From the NCBI GenBank assembly GCA_015152555.1, contig SUTS01000004.1, forward strand, positions 78,857 through 142,856: DNA of 64,000 nt, read 5' to 3'. The first letter of the stretch is position 1. Each line of letters begins with the position of its first letter. Positions 20,801-29,663 of this stretch are shown here, one piece after another. The notes under the pieces were generated by a model that saw only the letters and a list, made by a program, of their open reading frames with translations, was not told the DNA's origin and searched no databases. The DNA is from Cyanobacteria bacterium SIG26. Lineage in GTDB: Bacteria; Cyanobacteriota; Vampirovibrionia; Gastranaerophilales; Gastranaerophilaceae. A program made the position numbers and the translations under genes.

Positions 20801-21791
20801 CCGTACCGTGGTACCAAGTAATTGAATTACCTATAAAAATACCTTCAATTGAATCAATCGTTCCTGTATTAAATATACCAGCACCTTGAGCTTCGGTAAA
20901 GTTATTGATGAAATTCCCTTTTATACTACCTATATGTCCCGAATTTTGGATTACACCTGGTAAATACCCGCCCAAAGAAGTAGGATGATCTCCTTTATTA
21001 TTAACAAAATCACCAATTATACTATTTATTGTTCCGCTATTATTTATTGCAACACCACCTGACCAGCTCACACCATTAGCAAGATGATTGTCGTAAAAAT
21101 TGGCCTTTATATCTCCTAATTTACCGGAATTATTTATCGCAGTCCCATTGCCTGCATAACTTAAACCATAGAAATTACCCGTAATAAGTGTATCCGATAA
21201 ATCTAGCTTATTATCAATACGAGAATTTGAAGGTCCTAAAGAAAGATTATTGCTAATAGTGATACCATTTTTTTGATCAAATTTATCTTTTTCTACTTGA
21301 GTTAATGTACCCTGCATATATTGATAATAGTCATCACGATCTATAAAATTATAATATCTTGTATCAGCTCCAGAACCTAAAAATCTAACTTCGTCTTTTA
21401 AAGTTAATTGTAGAGTTTTTTCTGCGATTTCGTTGTATGATATTTGTTTGTAAATAGCTCCAGCAACTAAATTTTCTTTTGCAACTTCTAAACCTGTGTT
21501 TAAATCAAAGTATCTTGTTGCATTAACCAGATCATAAGATTGAATCGTATCGTTAGCTTTATTTGTCGTGCCTGATAGCGTTGTCAGTGTGTATGCACTC
21601 CGTTGCATTTCGCCGACAATATTTAAATCTTGTAAATTTATTGAATCTAGAGTTGGCGGTGTTAAATCTATATTTTTTGCGGATACGTCATCACTTGTGG
21701 ATAAACAAGCGCTAGCCATTACTGCTGCTAATACCCCTCTTTTAATGTTGTTTTTGTATTTCTCAAAGCAAATAGCGTTATTATTTTTCAT
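17808..21791 (-). CDS. Second autotransporter-like adhesin (paralogue of 7852..12561)
   Basis: 1327 aa; same barrel (SAWVKPYATFESVPLKNGPKVSNISYGTL...GISLSGGFRWALG) and same repeat type. Confidence 0.85.
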   Translation of the reverse strand: MKNNNAICFEKYKNNIKRGVLAAVMASACLSTSDDVSAKNIDLTPPTLDSINLQDLNIVGEMQRSAYTLTTLSGTTNKANDTIQSYDLVNATRYFDLNTGLEVAKENLVAGAIYKQISYNEIAEKTLQLTLKDEVRFLGSGADTRYYNFIDRDDYYQYMQGTLTQVEKDKFDQKNGITISNNLSLGPSNSRIDNKLDLSDTLITGNFYGLSYAGNGTAINNSGKLGDIKANFYDNHLANGVSWSGGVAINNSGTINSIIGDFVNNKGDHPTSLGGYLPGVIQNSGHIGSIKGNFINNFTEAQGAGIFNTGTIDSIEGIFIGNSITWYHGTAISNVSGGHIGTIKGVFVNNKTMSRGGAIENERSTIDYLYGDFIGNSADTGGAIGIGTIKEIYGDFIGNHANTSGGALYWVTGDYLKGNFINNSSGKGSGALSGPLFKVIEANFIGNHATTHGGAITDEGRGIELIKGDFIGNYIKNDKSVVTDAFDFQYQSWGGAISHDQCNGQPLHKVIGNFIGNYVESNQSIVSGGAISNFYDAGGIIGEVHGDFIRNYVYSRDAEAKAGAYVGQAGASIGLMKSNFIGNYAKSLNSVAYGGAIFNRDSLIEEVIGNFVDNYAQGKTEALGGAIYNDGQFDAITNASFISNYAKVDTDGIAKGGAIYSKKDISLISDNVTSLISGNYIQTGNGDKDYQAIYMGENTNLNIVANNSTFVINDKISGQDSYTLNFKGDENGIVYLNDNINAETINATQGLADINLYSVKLNLSTRDNVLDGNNLNLHSGTLNMINNQVGVSALNNLSVVGDTVMHVDVDLENKVMDRFTAESYGQHTGNVHVTGINLLSDANQNENLTAVYFAQPDLKNNVVNAIGGGTGDLPDSNFQTAVYTPIYKYNVAYDNINQYDGKGDGGYFLFAKGDRIITQSPSGGLTDGGTTGNMSDSFNPAVLGTSAMSAVGASATIGNVMRYSFQNAENFMNIPYMERMVYRDNNKYALSPTGDAATVGTFSPLYSKNDEGSAWVKPYATFESVPLKNGPKVSNISYGTLIGFDTDIKTIGKGWDRIFTGYVGYHGASQRFNGVDSYQNGGLIGGTLTLYKNNFFTATTLSAGASVAQNSHMYGNDNYTMLLGGVANKTGYNIELREGKLIFQPSMITSYTFSNAFDYTNAAGVKIKNDPFHLIQLSPGVRLIGNTKNGWQPYIGVNMVWNLMGKSEGTANGIKLPSMSIKPYVQYGVGVQKRFKDHFMGFAQAMIHSGGRNGISLSGGFRWALGHDCPYETVKDGSKKGWFFAHKDNEDEVHSHEVVYRGNKQFGLYNRKVLKQMDSSQRLKAMK
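19810..21170 (-). repeat. Coding GGAI/FxxN repeats in autotransporter 2
   Basis: Translated repeats GGAIFNRDSLIEEVIGNFVDNY, GGAIYNDGQFDAITNASFISNY and similar. Confidence 0.8.
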
Positions 21792-21870
21792 TTTTATATC
21801 TTCCTATAGTCTCTTCTTATTGTATTTAAGTAAATATGAGGTCAATATTAAAACACTACTACAAATAAAA

Positions 21871-21906
21871 GAGAGGGAAATCAATCTTTTAGTCGATTTC
21901 CCTCTC
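21871..21906 (-). terminator. Terminator of nrdJ
   Basis: GAGAGGGAAATC ... GATTTCCCTCTC inverted repeat. Confidence 0.85.
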
Positions 21907-21929
21907 ATGTAATTGTTGTTATGGTTGAC

Positions 21930-23948
21930 TTACGAGCAACCTGAGTATCCGCAATTCAAGCAAATAAAGCATCCTTCGGCCATTTGAATTTCTGTTCCGC
22001 ATTCAGGACATTTTACTGTTTTTATTTCACCTGTCGGATTGTAATCTTCGATAATGTCTTCCTGCTTATCTTCAACAGGCTTTAACTCGACAGTTTTTTC
22101 TTTTTTCTTATCATCCAAATTCATCGGTTGGAATTGGCGAGAATTGTTTCTATAAACTGTAATCCCTTTTAAATCATTTTTGTACGCTAAAATATAAGCT
22201 TCTTTGATATCATCACGAGTAGCTTCCTCTACAAAATTTACGGTTTTAGAAACAGCATTATCGGTATGAAGTTGGAATGCTGCTTGCATTTTTACGTGCC
22301 AATAAGGTGAAACATCGTGTGCTGTCGCAAATATTTGTTTAATTTCATCAGAAACTCCTGCAACGTGAGCTATCGTACCTTCTGACGCTATTTGAGACAT
22401 TAATGATTCTGAATATAGCCCGTGAGAAATCATATAATCTTTGAAGATAGGGTTAACTTCAAGCATTTCTGTTCCGTCCATAATCAATCTTGAAAATACA
22501 AGTCCAAATAATGGTTCAACACCACCAGAAGCGCCGGCAATCATTGATATTGTACCTGTTGGAGCAATACAGGTTGTTGTTGCATTTCTTAATCCGTATT
22601 GTTTAATACCCGCGTCAACTTCTGCCCATTTCTCATCTGCTATTTTGCCGGCAGAACGACCTCTGTATTTGTTGTACAAATAGTTTTCGCTATCGTAGAT
22701 ACTACCTTTAAAGTTGTTAAAACTTCCGCGTTCTTTTGCCAATTCAATTGATTCTGTTTTTGAAATGTAGTCAATAAATTCCATCACTTGACCGGCAAGT
22801 TTAGTTCCCTCTTCTGAATTATAGGATAAGCCCATTTTCATCAACATATCAGCCCAGCCCATTACGCCTAAACCGATTTTTCTATTATTTTGAACCATTT
22901 CTGAAATTTGTGGTAACGGATAATTGTTTACTGCAATAACGTTATCCAAAAATCTCATAGCAGTTCTTGTTGTTTCTTCTAATAAATCCCAATCAACTTC
23001 CCAGCCATTTGAAGACTCTTTCATCATTAAACCTAAGTTTATAGAACCTAAGTTGCAAGCTTCGTATGAAAGTAGAGGTACTTCACCACAAGGGTTGGTT
23101 GATTCAATTGGGCCGACATGTGGAGTTGGGTTATCTGAGTTCATTTTGTCGATAAATACAATGCCGGGTTCCCCATTTCTCCATGCGCCATCAATAATTA
23201 AATCGAAAACTTCCTTAGCGCTCATTTTGCCGACAACTTCATTGTTTTGCGGGCTTACTAGTTCATAATCAGAATCAGTCAAGTAAGCTTCCATAAATTT
23301 ATCGGTAATTGCAACTGAAATGTTAAAGTTATTTAATTTGTTGTTGTCAGATTTACAGTGGATAAAGTCGATAATGTCAGGGTGGTCGACTCTTAATATG
23401 CCCATATTTGCACCGCGTCTAGTTCCACCTTGCTTAACTGCTTCTGTTGCAGCATTAAATACTTCCATAAATGATACCGGTCCTGAAGATACGCCCATTG
23501 TTGAGCGAACAACACTGTTTTTTGGCCTTAGATTAGAGAATGAAAAACCTGTTCCTCCACCTGATTTGTGTATGATTGCGGTATTTTTAACGGTTTCAAA
23601 GATACCTTCTAAGCTATCTTCAACAGGCAATACAAAACAAGCTGCTAATTGCCCAAGTTCTCTACCTGCGTTCATTAATGTAGGTGAATTAGGCATAAAA
23701 TAGCGATTGGTGATTGCTTTGTAAAATCTGTCAGAAAGTTCTTTTACTTCTGATTCTGATTTTCCAAATTTTAAATCGCCTGAAGCAATAGTATCTGCAA
23801 CCCTGCGAAACATATCTGCCGGAGTTTCAATACAATTACCGTCTTTGTCTCTTTTTAAGTATCTTTTTTCTAAAACCTTGATAGCATTTTCTGACAAGCT
23901 CAAGGCATCTTTTACACATGCACTGTTGTCTGACACATTAACCTCCAT
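21930..23948 (-). CDS. nrdJ: Adenosylcobalamin-dependent (class II) ribonucleotide reductase
   Basis: Class II RNR motifs (FMPNSPTLMNAG, KSGGGTGFSFSNLRP, NPCGEVPLLSYEACNLGSINL, ATTTCIAPTGTISMIAGASGGVEP); C-terminal zinc-ribbon-like CPECG...CLNCGYSGC. Confidence 0.96.
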   Translation of the reverse strand: MEVNVSDNSACVKDALSLSENAIKVLEKRYLKRDKDGNCIETPADMFRRVADTIASGDLKFGKSESEVKELSDRFYKAITNRYFMPNSPTLMNAGRELGQLAACFVLPVEDSLEGIFETVKNTAIIHKSGGGTGFSFSNLRPKNSVVRSTMGVSSGPVSFMEVFNAATEAVKQGGTRRGANMGILRVDHPDIIDFIHCKSDNNKLNNFNISVAITDKFMEAYLTDSDYELVSPQNNEVVGKMSAKEVFDLIIDGAWRNGEPGIVFIDKMNSDNPTPHVGPIESTNPCGEVPLLSYEACNLGSINLGLMMKESSNGWEVDWDLLEETTRTAMRFLDNVIAVNNYPLPQISEMVQNNRKIGLGVMGWADMLMKMGLSYNSEEGTKLAGQVMEFIDYISKTESIELAKERGSFNNFKGSIYDSENYLYNKYRGRSAGKIADEKWAEVDAGIKQYGLRNATTTCIAPTGTISMIAGASGGVEPLFGLVFSRLIMDGTEMLEVNPIFKDYMISHGLYSESLMSQIASEGTIAHVAGVSDEIKQIFATAHDVSPYWHVKMQAAFQLHTDNAVSKTVNFVEEATRDDIKEAYILAYKNDLKGITVYRNNSRQFQPMNLDDKKKEKTVELKPVEDKQEDIIEDYNPTGEIKTVKCPECGTEIQMAEGCFICLNCGYSGCS

Positions 23949-24098
23949 AATCTGATTATTTAATTTTAATACTCATATCCTAAATAAAAACCAAGCATGC
24001 CCCAACATGCTTTTTCTAGATTTTACAACATGATGAAATCCAAAAGCAAGAATAATAAGAAAAAATTACAACATTTCGTAATGTTTTTCAAAAAAAAG

Positions 24099-24121
24099 AC
24101 TCGAATTTAATTCGAGCCTTT
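24099..24121 (-). terminator. Terminator of the 24141..24770 gene
   Basis: GACTCGAATTtAATTCGAGCC-type hairpin with T tract on the minus strand. Confidence 0.75.
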
Positions 24122-24140
24122 AAGTAATATGTAATTTTAT

Positions 24141-24770
24141 TTAAATATCGTAAACCCAACTTCTGATAACTTCATTGATAGATTTGCTTCCTAAATCTAC
24201 AGTAGGGTTTGTTGTGTAATCGTTATTCATCATTTTATAGTCGGGTTGTTCTTTTAGTTTTGAATTAATAAATCTGGTGAATTTCAATCGCGCATCTGAT
24301 ATGCTGCGTAAAAATGCTAAGGACTCATTTGGTTCCTTTTCTAAGTTGTTCAAAGATGGTTTTGCGCTAGTATTGTTGTACATAATATCTACATCATTTT
24401 CTTTGATGAAATTTTCACCATCGAATTTTGCAACAAGTTGCGTACCTTCATTTGGAGTTTTTTCTGTTCTGATAGATAAATTAACAAATGTATCTTTAGC
24501 CCAAATATCATTTACAGATAATCCTCTTGTTTTTGGATTGTTATCTATAAGTTGTTGAGTAACCACTTTTGCAACATTGTTCATTTTTTTTAATGAATTT
24601 TCTACATTAATTATAAATTTGTTAGTGTCAGCAACATTGTATTTGGAATTAATACATGTTTGACATAATAAAAGTTTCGATTTTTGATCAAGTTTAAATT
24701 TCAAAGCTCCAAACGCAGGGTTTTGTTGCTGTGTTTGTCTATTTTCTACCGTAACAGGGGCTATTCTCAT
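24141..24770 (-). CDS. Orphan protein with N-terminal NPAFGALKF motif
   Basis: ORF with RBS (taggagata); no recognised domain. Confidence 0.75.
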   Translation of the reverse strand: MRIAPVTVENRQTQQQNPAFGALKFKLDQKSKLLLCQTCINSKYNVADTNKFIINVENSLKKMNNVAKVVTQQLIDNNPKTRGLSVNDIWAKDTFVNLSIRTEKTPNEGTQLVAKFDGENFIKENDVDIMYNNTSAKPSLNNLEKEPNESLAFLRSISDARLKFTRFINSKLKEQPDYKMMNNDYTTNPTVDLGSKSINEVIRSWVYDI

Positions 24771-24788
24771 TTTTATCTCCTAAGTTAT

Positions 24789-24813
24789 ATTAATTGTGTC
24801 TTGTACAATTAAT
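24789..24813. promoter_or_regulatory. Palindrome ATTAATTGT-N7-ACAATTAAT in divergent promoter region
   Basis: Perfect 9-bp arms. Confidence 0.5.
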
Positions 24814-24838
24814 GTTACATCGAAAAAAAGTAATAGCT

Positions 24839-24860
24839 ACATATATAGTAGTATATATGT
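24839..24860. promoter_or_regulatory. Palindrome ACATATATA-GTAG-TATATATGT in divergent promoter region
   Basis: Perfect 9-bp arms, 4-nt spacer. Confidence 0.5.
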
Positions 24861-24937
24861 CATAATTTTTACAAATGTACACATTAATTTAACCGACAAG
24901 AGAATACAATTTGTGCTTTTTATGATATATTAGGGTC

Positions 24938-26776
24938 ATGATTAGGAGAGGTTTTAGGGTTTTATTTGTTGTAATTTTTGTGGCTTTAGTATTAAAAGGT
25001 TGCTTGGTAAAAGATGTGCCGCAAATTCAGAGCAGTACGCAAATATATCAAGAAAGACAAGCGAAGATTTATCCTATACCTGAAAATATTACACTAAATG
25101 GGATAGATTATTTACAGTCTCAGGCACCGGTTGGAATTTTCGGAGGAGAATTAATCACTTCTACAATTGGTGAGGGTCCAAAAACATTTAACCCTTTCAA
25201 TAGTAAGGATAATACATCCTCAACGATGGCAGGTATTATGTATGATGGACTTCTGACTACTGATCCAATATCGGGTAAACCTATTCCAAAGTTAGCAAAA
25301 TCCTATGAAATATCACCGAACGGCGTAGATTATATTATTAAACTAAGAAAAGGTATAAAATGGTCTGATGGTAAACTAATTACTGCAGATGATGTTGTTT
25401 TTACTTGGCAGGATATTATTTTTGCAGGATTTGGAGATACTTCAATCAGAGATTCTCTTGCTATTGACGGGCAATTACCTTCAGTTGAAAAGTTAGATAA
25501 TTACACGGTGAAATTTACTACACCGAAGCCTTATGCTCCGTTTATTAGAATGTTATCGACACCTATTGCGCCAAAACATGTTTTTTATCCTGCAATAAAA
25601 AAAGGAAGTTCTTACTTTGATTCTTTTTTATCAACCAATACAAATCCTGAAGATTTTGTTGTGTCAGGTGCGTTCAAGTTAAAAGAATATGTACCTGCTC
25701 AAAGGGTTGTTTTTGAGAAAAATCCAAATTATTACGAAATAAATAAAAATGGCGATAAGTTACCATATTTAGATAGGTTAATTTATTTGATTGTAGGTGA
25801 TTTAAATAACGAAGTTTTAAAATTTGAGGCAAAAGAAATTGATATAATCTCACTACAAGGTTCTAAAGTCGCAAGATACAAATCCTTAGAACCACATTCA
25901 GATTTTGACTTGTATAATCTTGGTCCCACAACAGGTACTATGTATTTATCCTTGAATCTGAACGATCGAAAAAATGACAAAGGTAGTTATTATGTTAATC
26001 CGGTGAAGCAAAAGTGGTTTCAAGACTTAAATTTCAGAAAAGCCGTTGATTTAGCCGTTGACAGAAAAAATATGGTGTTTAATATCGCAAATGGTATCGC
26101 AGCTCCTTTATTTACGCCTGAAAGTCTAAATTCAATTTATTTAAATAAAGAGTTAAAACCTTATGATAAAAATATAGAAAAAGCTAGAGAATATTTAACT
26201 CAATCCGGATTTTATAATGATAAAAGCGGAAAACTGTTTGATAAAAAGGGTAATAGAGTTGAGTTTGATTTATATACAAATGCAGGTAATACCGAACGTG
26301 AAGCTATTGGTGTTATGGTCAAACAGGATTTGGAAGAATTGGGAATGAAAGTCAATTTCAAGCCAATTGAATTTAATTCCCTTGTTAATAAATTAGTAAG
26401 TACGTTTGATTGGGATATGGTTATAATGGGGTTAACCGGTTCACCCTTGGAACCAAACGGAGGTAAAAATGTTTGGCTTTCTGATGGTAGACTTCACATG
26501 TTTAATATGAGAACCCCACAAGAAGGGAAAATAAATATTTTACCTTGGGAAAAAGAACTTGATGAAATGTTTACTAAAGGTGCATTAGCTACCAAATTTG
26601 AAGATAGAAAAAAATATTATGACAGATATCAGGAAATAATTTACAATCAAAAACCTATGATTTATATTTATTCACCTGTAATTATAATGGCGATTCGGGA
26701 TAAATTCAAAAATATTTACCCTTCAAGTTTAAGTGGATTGACTTACAACATAGAAGAAATATATATAAGGGAATAA
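24938..26776 (+). CDS. ABC transporter substrate-binding protein, family 5 (peptide/oligopeptide type)
   Basis: SBP_bac_5-like: YEISPNGVDYIIKLRKGIKWSDGKLITADDVVFTW; followed by two permease genes. Confidence 0.93.
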   Translation: MIRRGFRVLFVVIFVALVLKGCLVKDVPQIQSSTQIYQERQAKIYPIPENITLNGIDYLQSQAPVGIFGGELITSTIGEGPKTFNPFNSKDNTSSTMAGIMYDGLLTTDPISGKPIPKLAKSYEISPNGVDYIIKLRKGIKWSDGKLITADDVVFTWQDIIFAGFGDTSIRDSLAIDGQLPSVEKLDNYTVKFTTPKPYAPFIRMLSTPIAPKHVFYPAIKKGSSYFDSFLSTNTNPEDFVVSGAFKLKEYVPAQRVVFEKNPNYYEINKNGDKLPYLDRLIYLIVGDLNNEVLKFEAKEIDIISLQGSKVARYKSLEPHSDFDLYNLGPTTGTMYLSLNLNDRKNDKGSYYVNPVKQKWFQDLNFRKAVDLAVDRKNMVFNIANGIAAPLFTPESLNSIYLNKELKPYDKNIEKAREYLTQSGFYNDKSGKLFDKKGNRVEFDLYTNAGNTEREAIGVMVKQDLEELGMKVNFKPIEFNSLVNKLVSTFDWDMVIMGLTGSPLEPNGGKNVWLSDGRLHMFNMRTPQEGKINILPWEKELDEMFTKGALATKFEDRKKYYDRYQEIIYNQKPMIYIYSPVIIMAIRDKFKNIYPSSLSGLTYNIEEIYIRE

Positions 26777-26779
26777 GTA

Positions 26780-27751
26780 ATGGAAACATTAAAGTACATA
26801 ATTAAGAGAATAATTCAAACCATACCATTGCTTATAATGGTATCGGTGATAAGTTTTTTTGTAATCAGGATTTCGCCGGTAGATCCTTTAGCTGAGTTAA
26901 AACTTAACCCTTCAGTTTCTCCTGAAACCGTTGAAAAAGAAAGACAAAGGTTAGGGTTGGATAAACCAATTATCGTACAATACGGAAAGTGGGCGATTTC
27001 ATTTGTTCAAGGAGATTTGGGGGTGACATCTACAGGAGAAAAGGTCAGTCAAAAATTAAAAGAAAGAATTCCGAACACATTACTTTTAACAACCTTGGTT
27101 ATTTTATTAACTTGGCTTGTCGGTGTTCCTTTGGGAATTATTGCTGCGGTTAATTGGAAGTCTTCTTTTGATAGATTTCTTACGGTGCTGACAAGTATCG
27201 GTATGGCAATCCCTTCGTTTTTCTTTGCTGTATTACTTTTGTTATTTGCTGTTAAAACCGGCTGGTTTCCTATCGGAGGATTAACCAGTCCAAATTTTGC
27301 TGAAATGACTTTTTGGGGTAAAGTTTTCGATGTAGCTTATCATTTAGTTTTGCCTGTTATAGTTCTTTTTACAATATCATTGGCTGGATTGCAACGACAA
27401 ATGAGAGCCAATATGCTAGATGTTTTAGATAGTGATTATGTAAAATTTGCAAGAGCAAAAGGTTTATCTGAATTTACCGTAGTCTATAAACACGCACTAA
27501 GAAATGCGGTTAATCCTATGATAACTCTTTTAGGTTTTGAATTTGCCGGTTTGTTAAGCGGAGCCGCTTTGACTGAATATGTATTTCAGTATCCGGGACT
27601 TGGTAGGCTTATTTTAGAAGCTGTTTTAAAATCAGATATAAACCTTGTTATGGCATCATTGATGATGGGTGCCTTTATGTTAGTGTTAGGTAATTTAATT
27701 GCGGATATTCTTCTTATCATCACAGATCCGAGAATAAGGGTGAAATCATGA
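26780..27751 (+). CDS. ABC transporter permease (DppB/OppB-like)
   Basis: BPD transport signature, ...YVKFARAKGLSEFTVVYKHALRNAVNPMIT. Confidence 0.95.
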   Translation: METLKYIIKRIIQTIPLLIMVSVISFFVIRISPVDPLAELKLNPSVSPETVEKERQRLGLDKPIIVQYGKWAISFVQGDLGVTSTGEKVSQKLKERIPNTLLLTTLVILLTWLVGVPLGIIAAVNWKSSFDRFLTVLTSIGMAIPSFFFAVLLLLFAVKTGWFPIGGLTSPNFAEMTFWGKVFDVAYHLVLPVIVLFTISLAGLQRQMRANMLDVLDSDYVKFARAKGLSEFTVVYKHALRNAVNPMITLLGFEFAGLLSGAALTEYVFQYPGLGRLILEAVLKSDINLVMASLMMGAFMLVLGNLIADILLIITDPRIRVKS

Positions 27752-28815
27752 TAAAAGAAGTAATGCAACAATTATGGAAGGATAAATTTGCAAGAGTCGC
27801 TTTAATTATACTTGGTGTAATATATCTTGCGTTATTTCTTGCAGATTTTATAGCTCCTTATACAAAAGATTTTTCTGATAGAACAATGGCTTATGTGCCA
27901 CCGTCAAAGATTTTTACAATTGATACAAACGGCAAACTGTCTCAACCTTATACATATAACTATATTCGAGAATTTGATCCTATAAATCTAGAAATCAGAT
28001 ACAAATTAGACCGAAGTAAAAAACATTATATTAAATTTTTTGCAAAAGGTCAGCCTTATAAATTTTTAGGTTTGATTCCGATGAAATATCATTTATTTAC
28101 TACAGATAAAGATGGTAGGATTTTTTTACTAGGTACAGATATAAACGGGCGCGATGTGTTTTCTCGCTTATTATTTGGTGGCAGAATATCTATGACGATA
28201 GGCTTTTTGGCTTTATTGGTGTTATTTCCGATAGGGCTATTATATGGAGGTATATCGGGCTATTTTGGAGGCAAAGTAGATTCGATAATGATGAGATTTG
28301 CAGAAGCGATTATGTCAATCCCAAGTTTTTATTTATTAATAATTTTAGCTTCAATATTACCGTCCGGCATGACCAGTACCCAACGATTTATGCTTATTGT
28401 CATAATTTTAGCGTTAATTGGTTGGGCCGGTTTTGCAAGGGTAGTAAGGGGTATGGTTTTATCTATTAAAAATCAAGAATATGTACAAGCCGCGCAATCA
28501 ATTGGGGCATCTAAATTAAGGATTATAACCAAGCATATATTGCCACAAACAACAAGCTTTGTAATCGTAGCTATGACGTTATCTGTGCCGTCATATATTT
28601 TATCAGAATCCGGATTAAGTTTTTTGGGTTTAGGTATTCAACAACCTGATGCAAGCTGGGGTAATATGTTGAAAGAAGCACAGGAATTTACAAATATTTT
28701 GTATCGACCTTGGCTTTTAACTCCCGGATTTTTAATTTTTGTATCAGTTTTGGCATTTAACGTAATCGGTGATACTATAAGAGATATATTAGATCCAAAA
28801 AGTAAGATTCGGTAA
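27748..28815 (+). CDS. ABC transporter permease (DppC/OppC-like)
   Basis: EYVQAAQSIGASKLRIITKHILPQTTSFVIV; ATGA overlap with upstream gene. Confidence 0.95.
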   Translation: MIKEVMQQLWKDKFARVALIILGVIYLALFLADFIAPYTKDFSDRTMAYVPPSKIFTIDTNGKLSQPYTYNYIREFDPINLEIRYKLDRSKKHYIKFFAKGQPYKFLGLIPMKYHLFTTDKDGRIFLLGTDINGRDVFSRLLFGGRISMTIGFLALLVLFPIGLLYGGISGYFGGKVDSIMMRFAEAIMSIPSFYLLIILASILPSGMTSTQRFMLIVIILALIGWAGFARVVRGMVLSIKNQEYVQAAQSIGASKLRIITKHILPQTTSFVIVAMTLSVPSYILSESGLSFLGLGIQQPDASWGNMLKEAQEFTNILYRPWLLTPGFLIFVSVLAFNVIGDTIRDILDPKSKIR

Positions 28816-28840
28816 TTAATATTAAATAGTAGAGGGAAGT

Positions 28841-29587
28841 ATGGAAACAACAAGTATTGAGAATTTGACACATATATTTAATTTGGAATATTTTGTAAGG
28901 TTATTATTTGCCTTAATCTTTGGCTTTTGTATTGGATTAGAAAGAGAATTAACAAACAAATATGCGGGTTTAAGGACACACATTTTAGTATGTTTAGGGG
29001 CTTGTGTTTTTACACTGATATCAATTTATGGCTTCCCGACTTTTGCACCAAATGACAATGTTGTAGTCAATAATGCGACGGGTATTAGAGATACATCTCG
29101 TGTTGCTGCGCAAATTGTTACCGGTATTGGTTTTATCGGTGCAGGTACGGTTTTAAGAAACGGCCCGATTGTACTAGGTTTAACAACGGCTGCAACACTA
29201 TGGATTGCCGCAAGTATCGGTATGGCTTGTGGGGCTGGAATGTTTGATATTGCGTTTGCAGGAACTGTTCTTGCTATTTTAACGTTGGTTTCTATTAGGG
29301 TTTTGGAAAGAAAAGTTTTACCGACCAGTACAAAAAAAACTCGCAGAGTGAAATTTAGTATTGTCTGTCAAAATGAGCATATAGAATCTTTACATACTTT
29401 TATAATCAGTAAATATAGCCAAATATTTGAATTGTCTAAAAAACAATTGAAAAATGAAGAAAATTTGGCGACAAAAATTACCTGTGTTGTAGATATTCCT
29501 GTTAGAAAACAAATAAAAGACTTATATAAATCTTTCCAAAAAATGGATGGGATTGAATCTATATCAATACAAGATTCTTTGGAGTGA
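28841..29587 (+). CDS. MgtC/SapB family membrane protein
   Basis: LLFALIFGFCIGLERELTNKYAGLRTHILVCLGACVFTLIS, TGIGFIGAGTV. Confidence 0.93.
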   Translation: METTSIENLTHIFNLEYFVRLLFALIFGFCIGLERELTNKYAGLRTHILVCLGACVFTLISIYGFPTFAPNDNVVVNNATGIRDTSRVAAQIVTGIGFIGAGTVLRNGPIVLGLTTAATLWIAASIGMACGAGMFDIAFAGTVLAILTLVSIRVLERKVLPTSTKKTRRVKFSIVCQNEHIESLHTFIISKYSQIFELSKKQLKNEENLATKITCVVDIPVRKQIKDLYKSFQKMDGIESISIQDSLE

Positions 29588-29663
29588 TAAAAAGTGTTAC
29601 ATTAGCTTTACTTTAATGTAAATTTAATATACGATTAAACAAAGAGTATAGGGAGATAAAAAC

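Noticed and set aside
7852-21791. Autotransporter copies considered as direct repeats driving present-day recombination
   Set aside because: Nucleotide divergence looks too high by eye for efficient homologous recombination; kept only as an evolutionary observation
22924-23703. Plus-strand ORFs antisense to nrdJ
   Set aside because: Antisense shadows of a conserved gene
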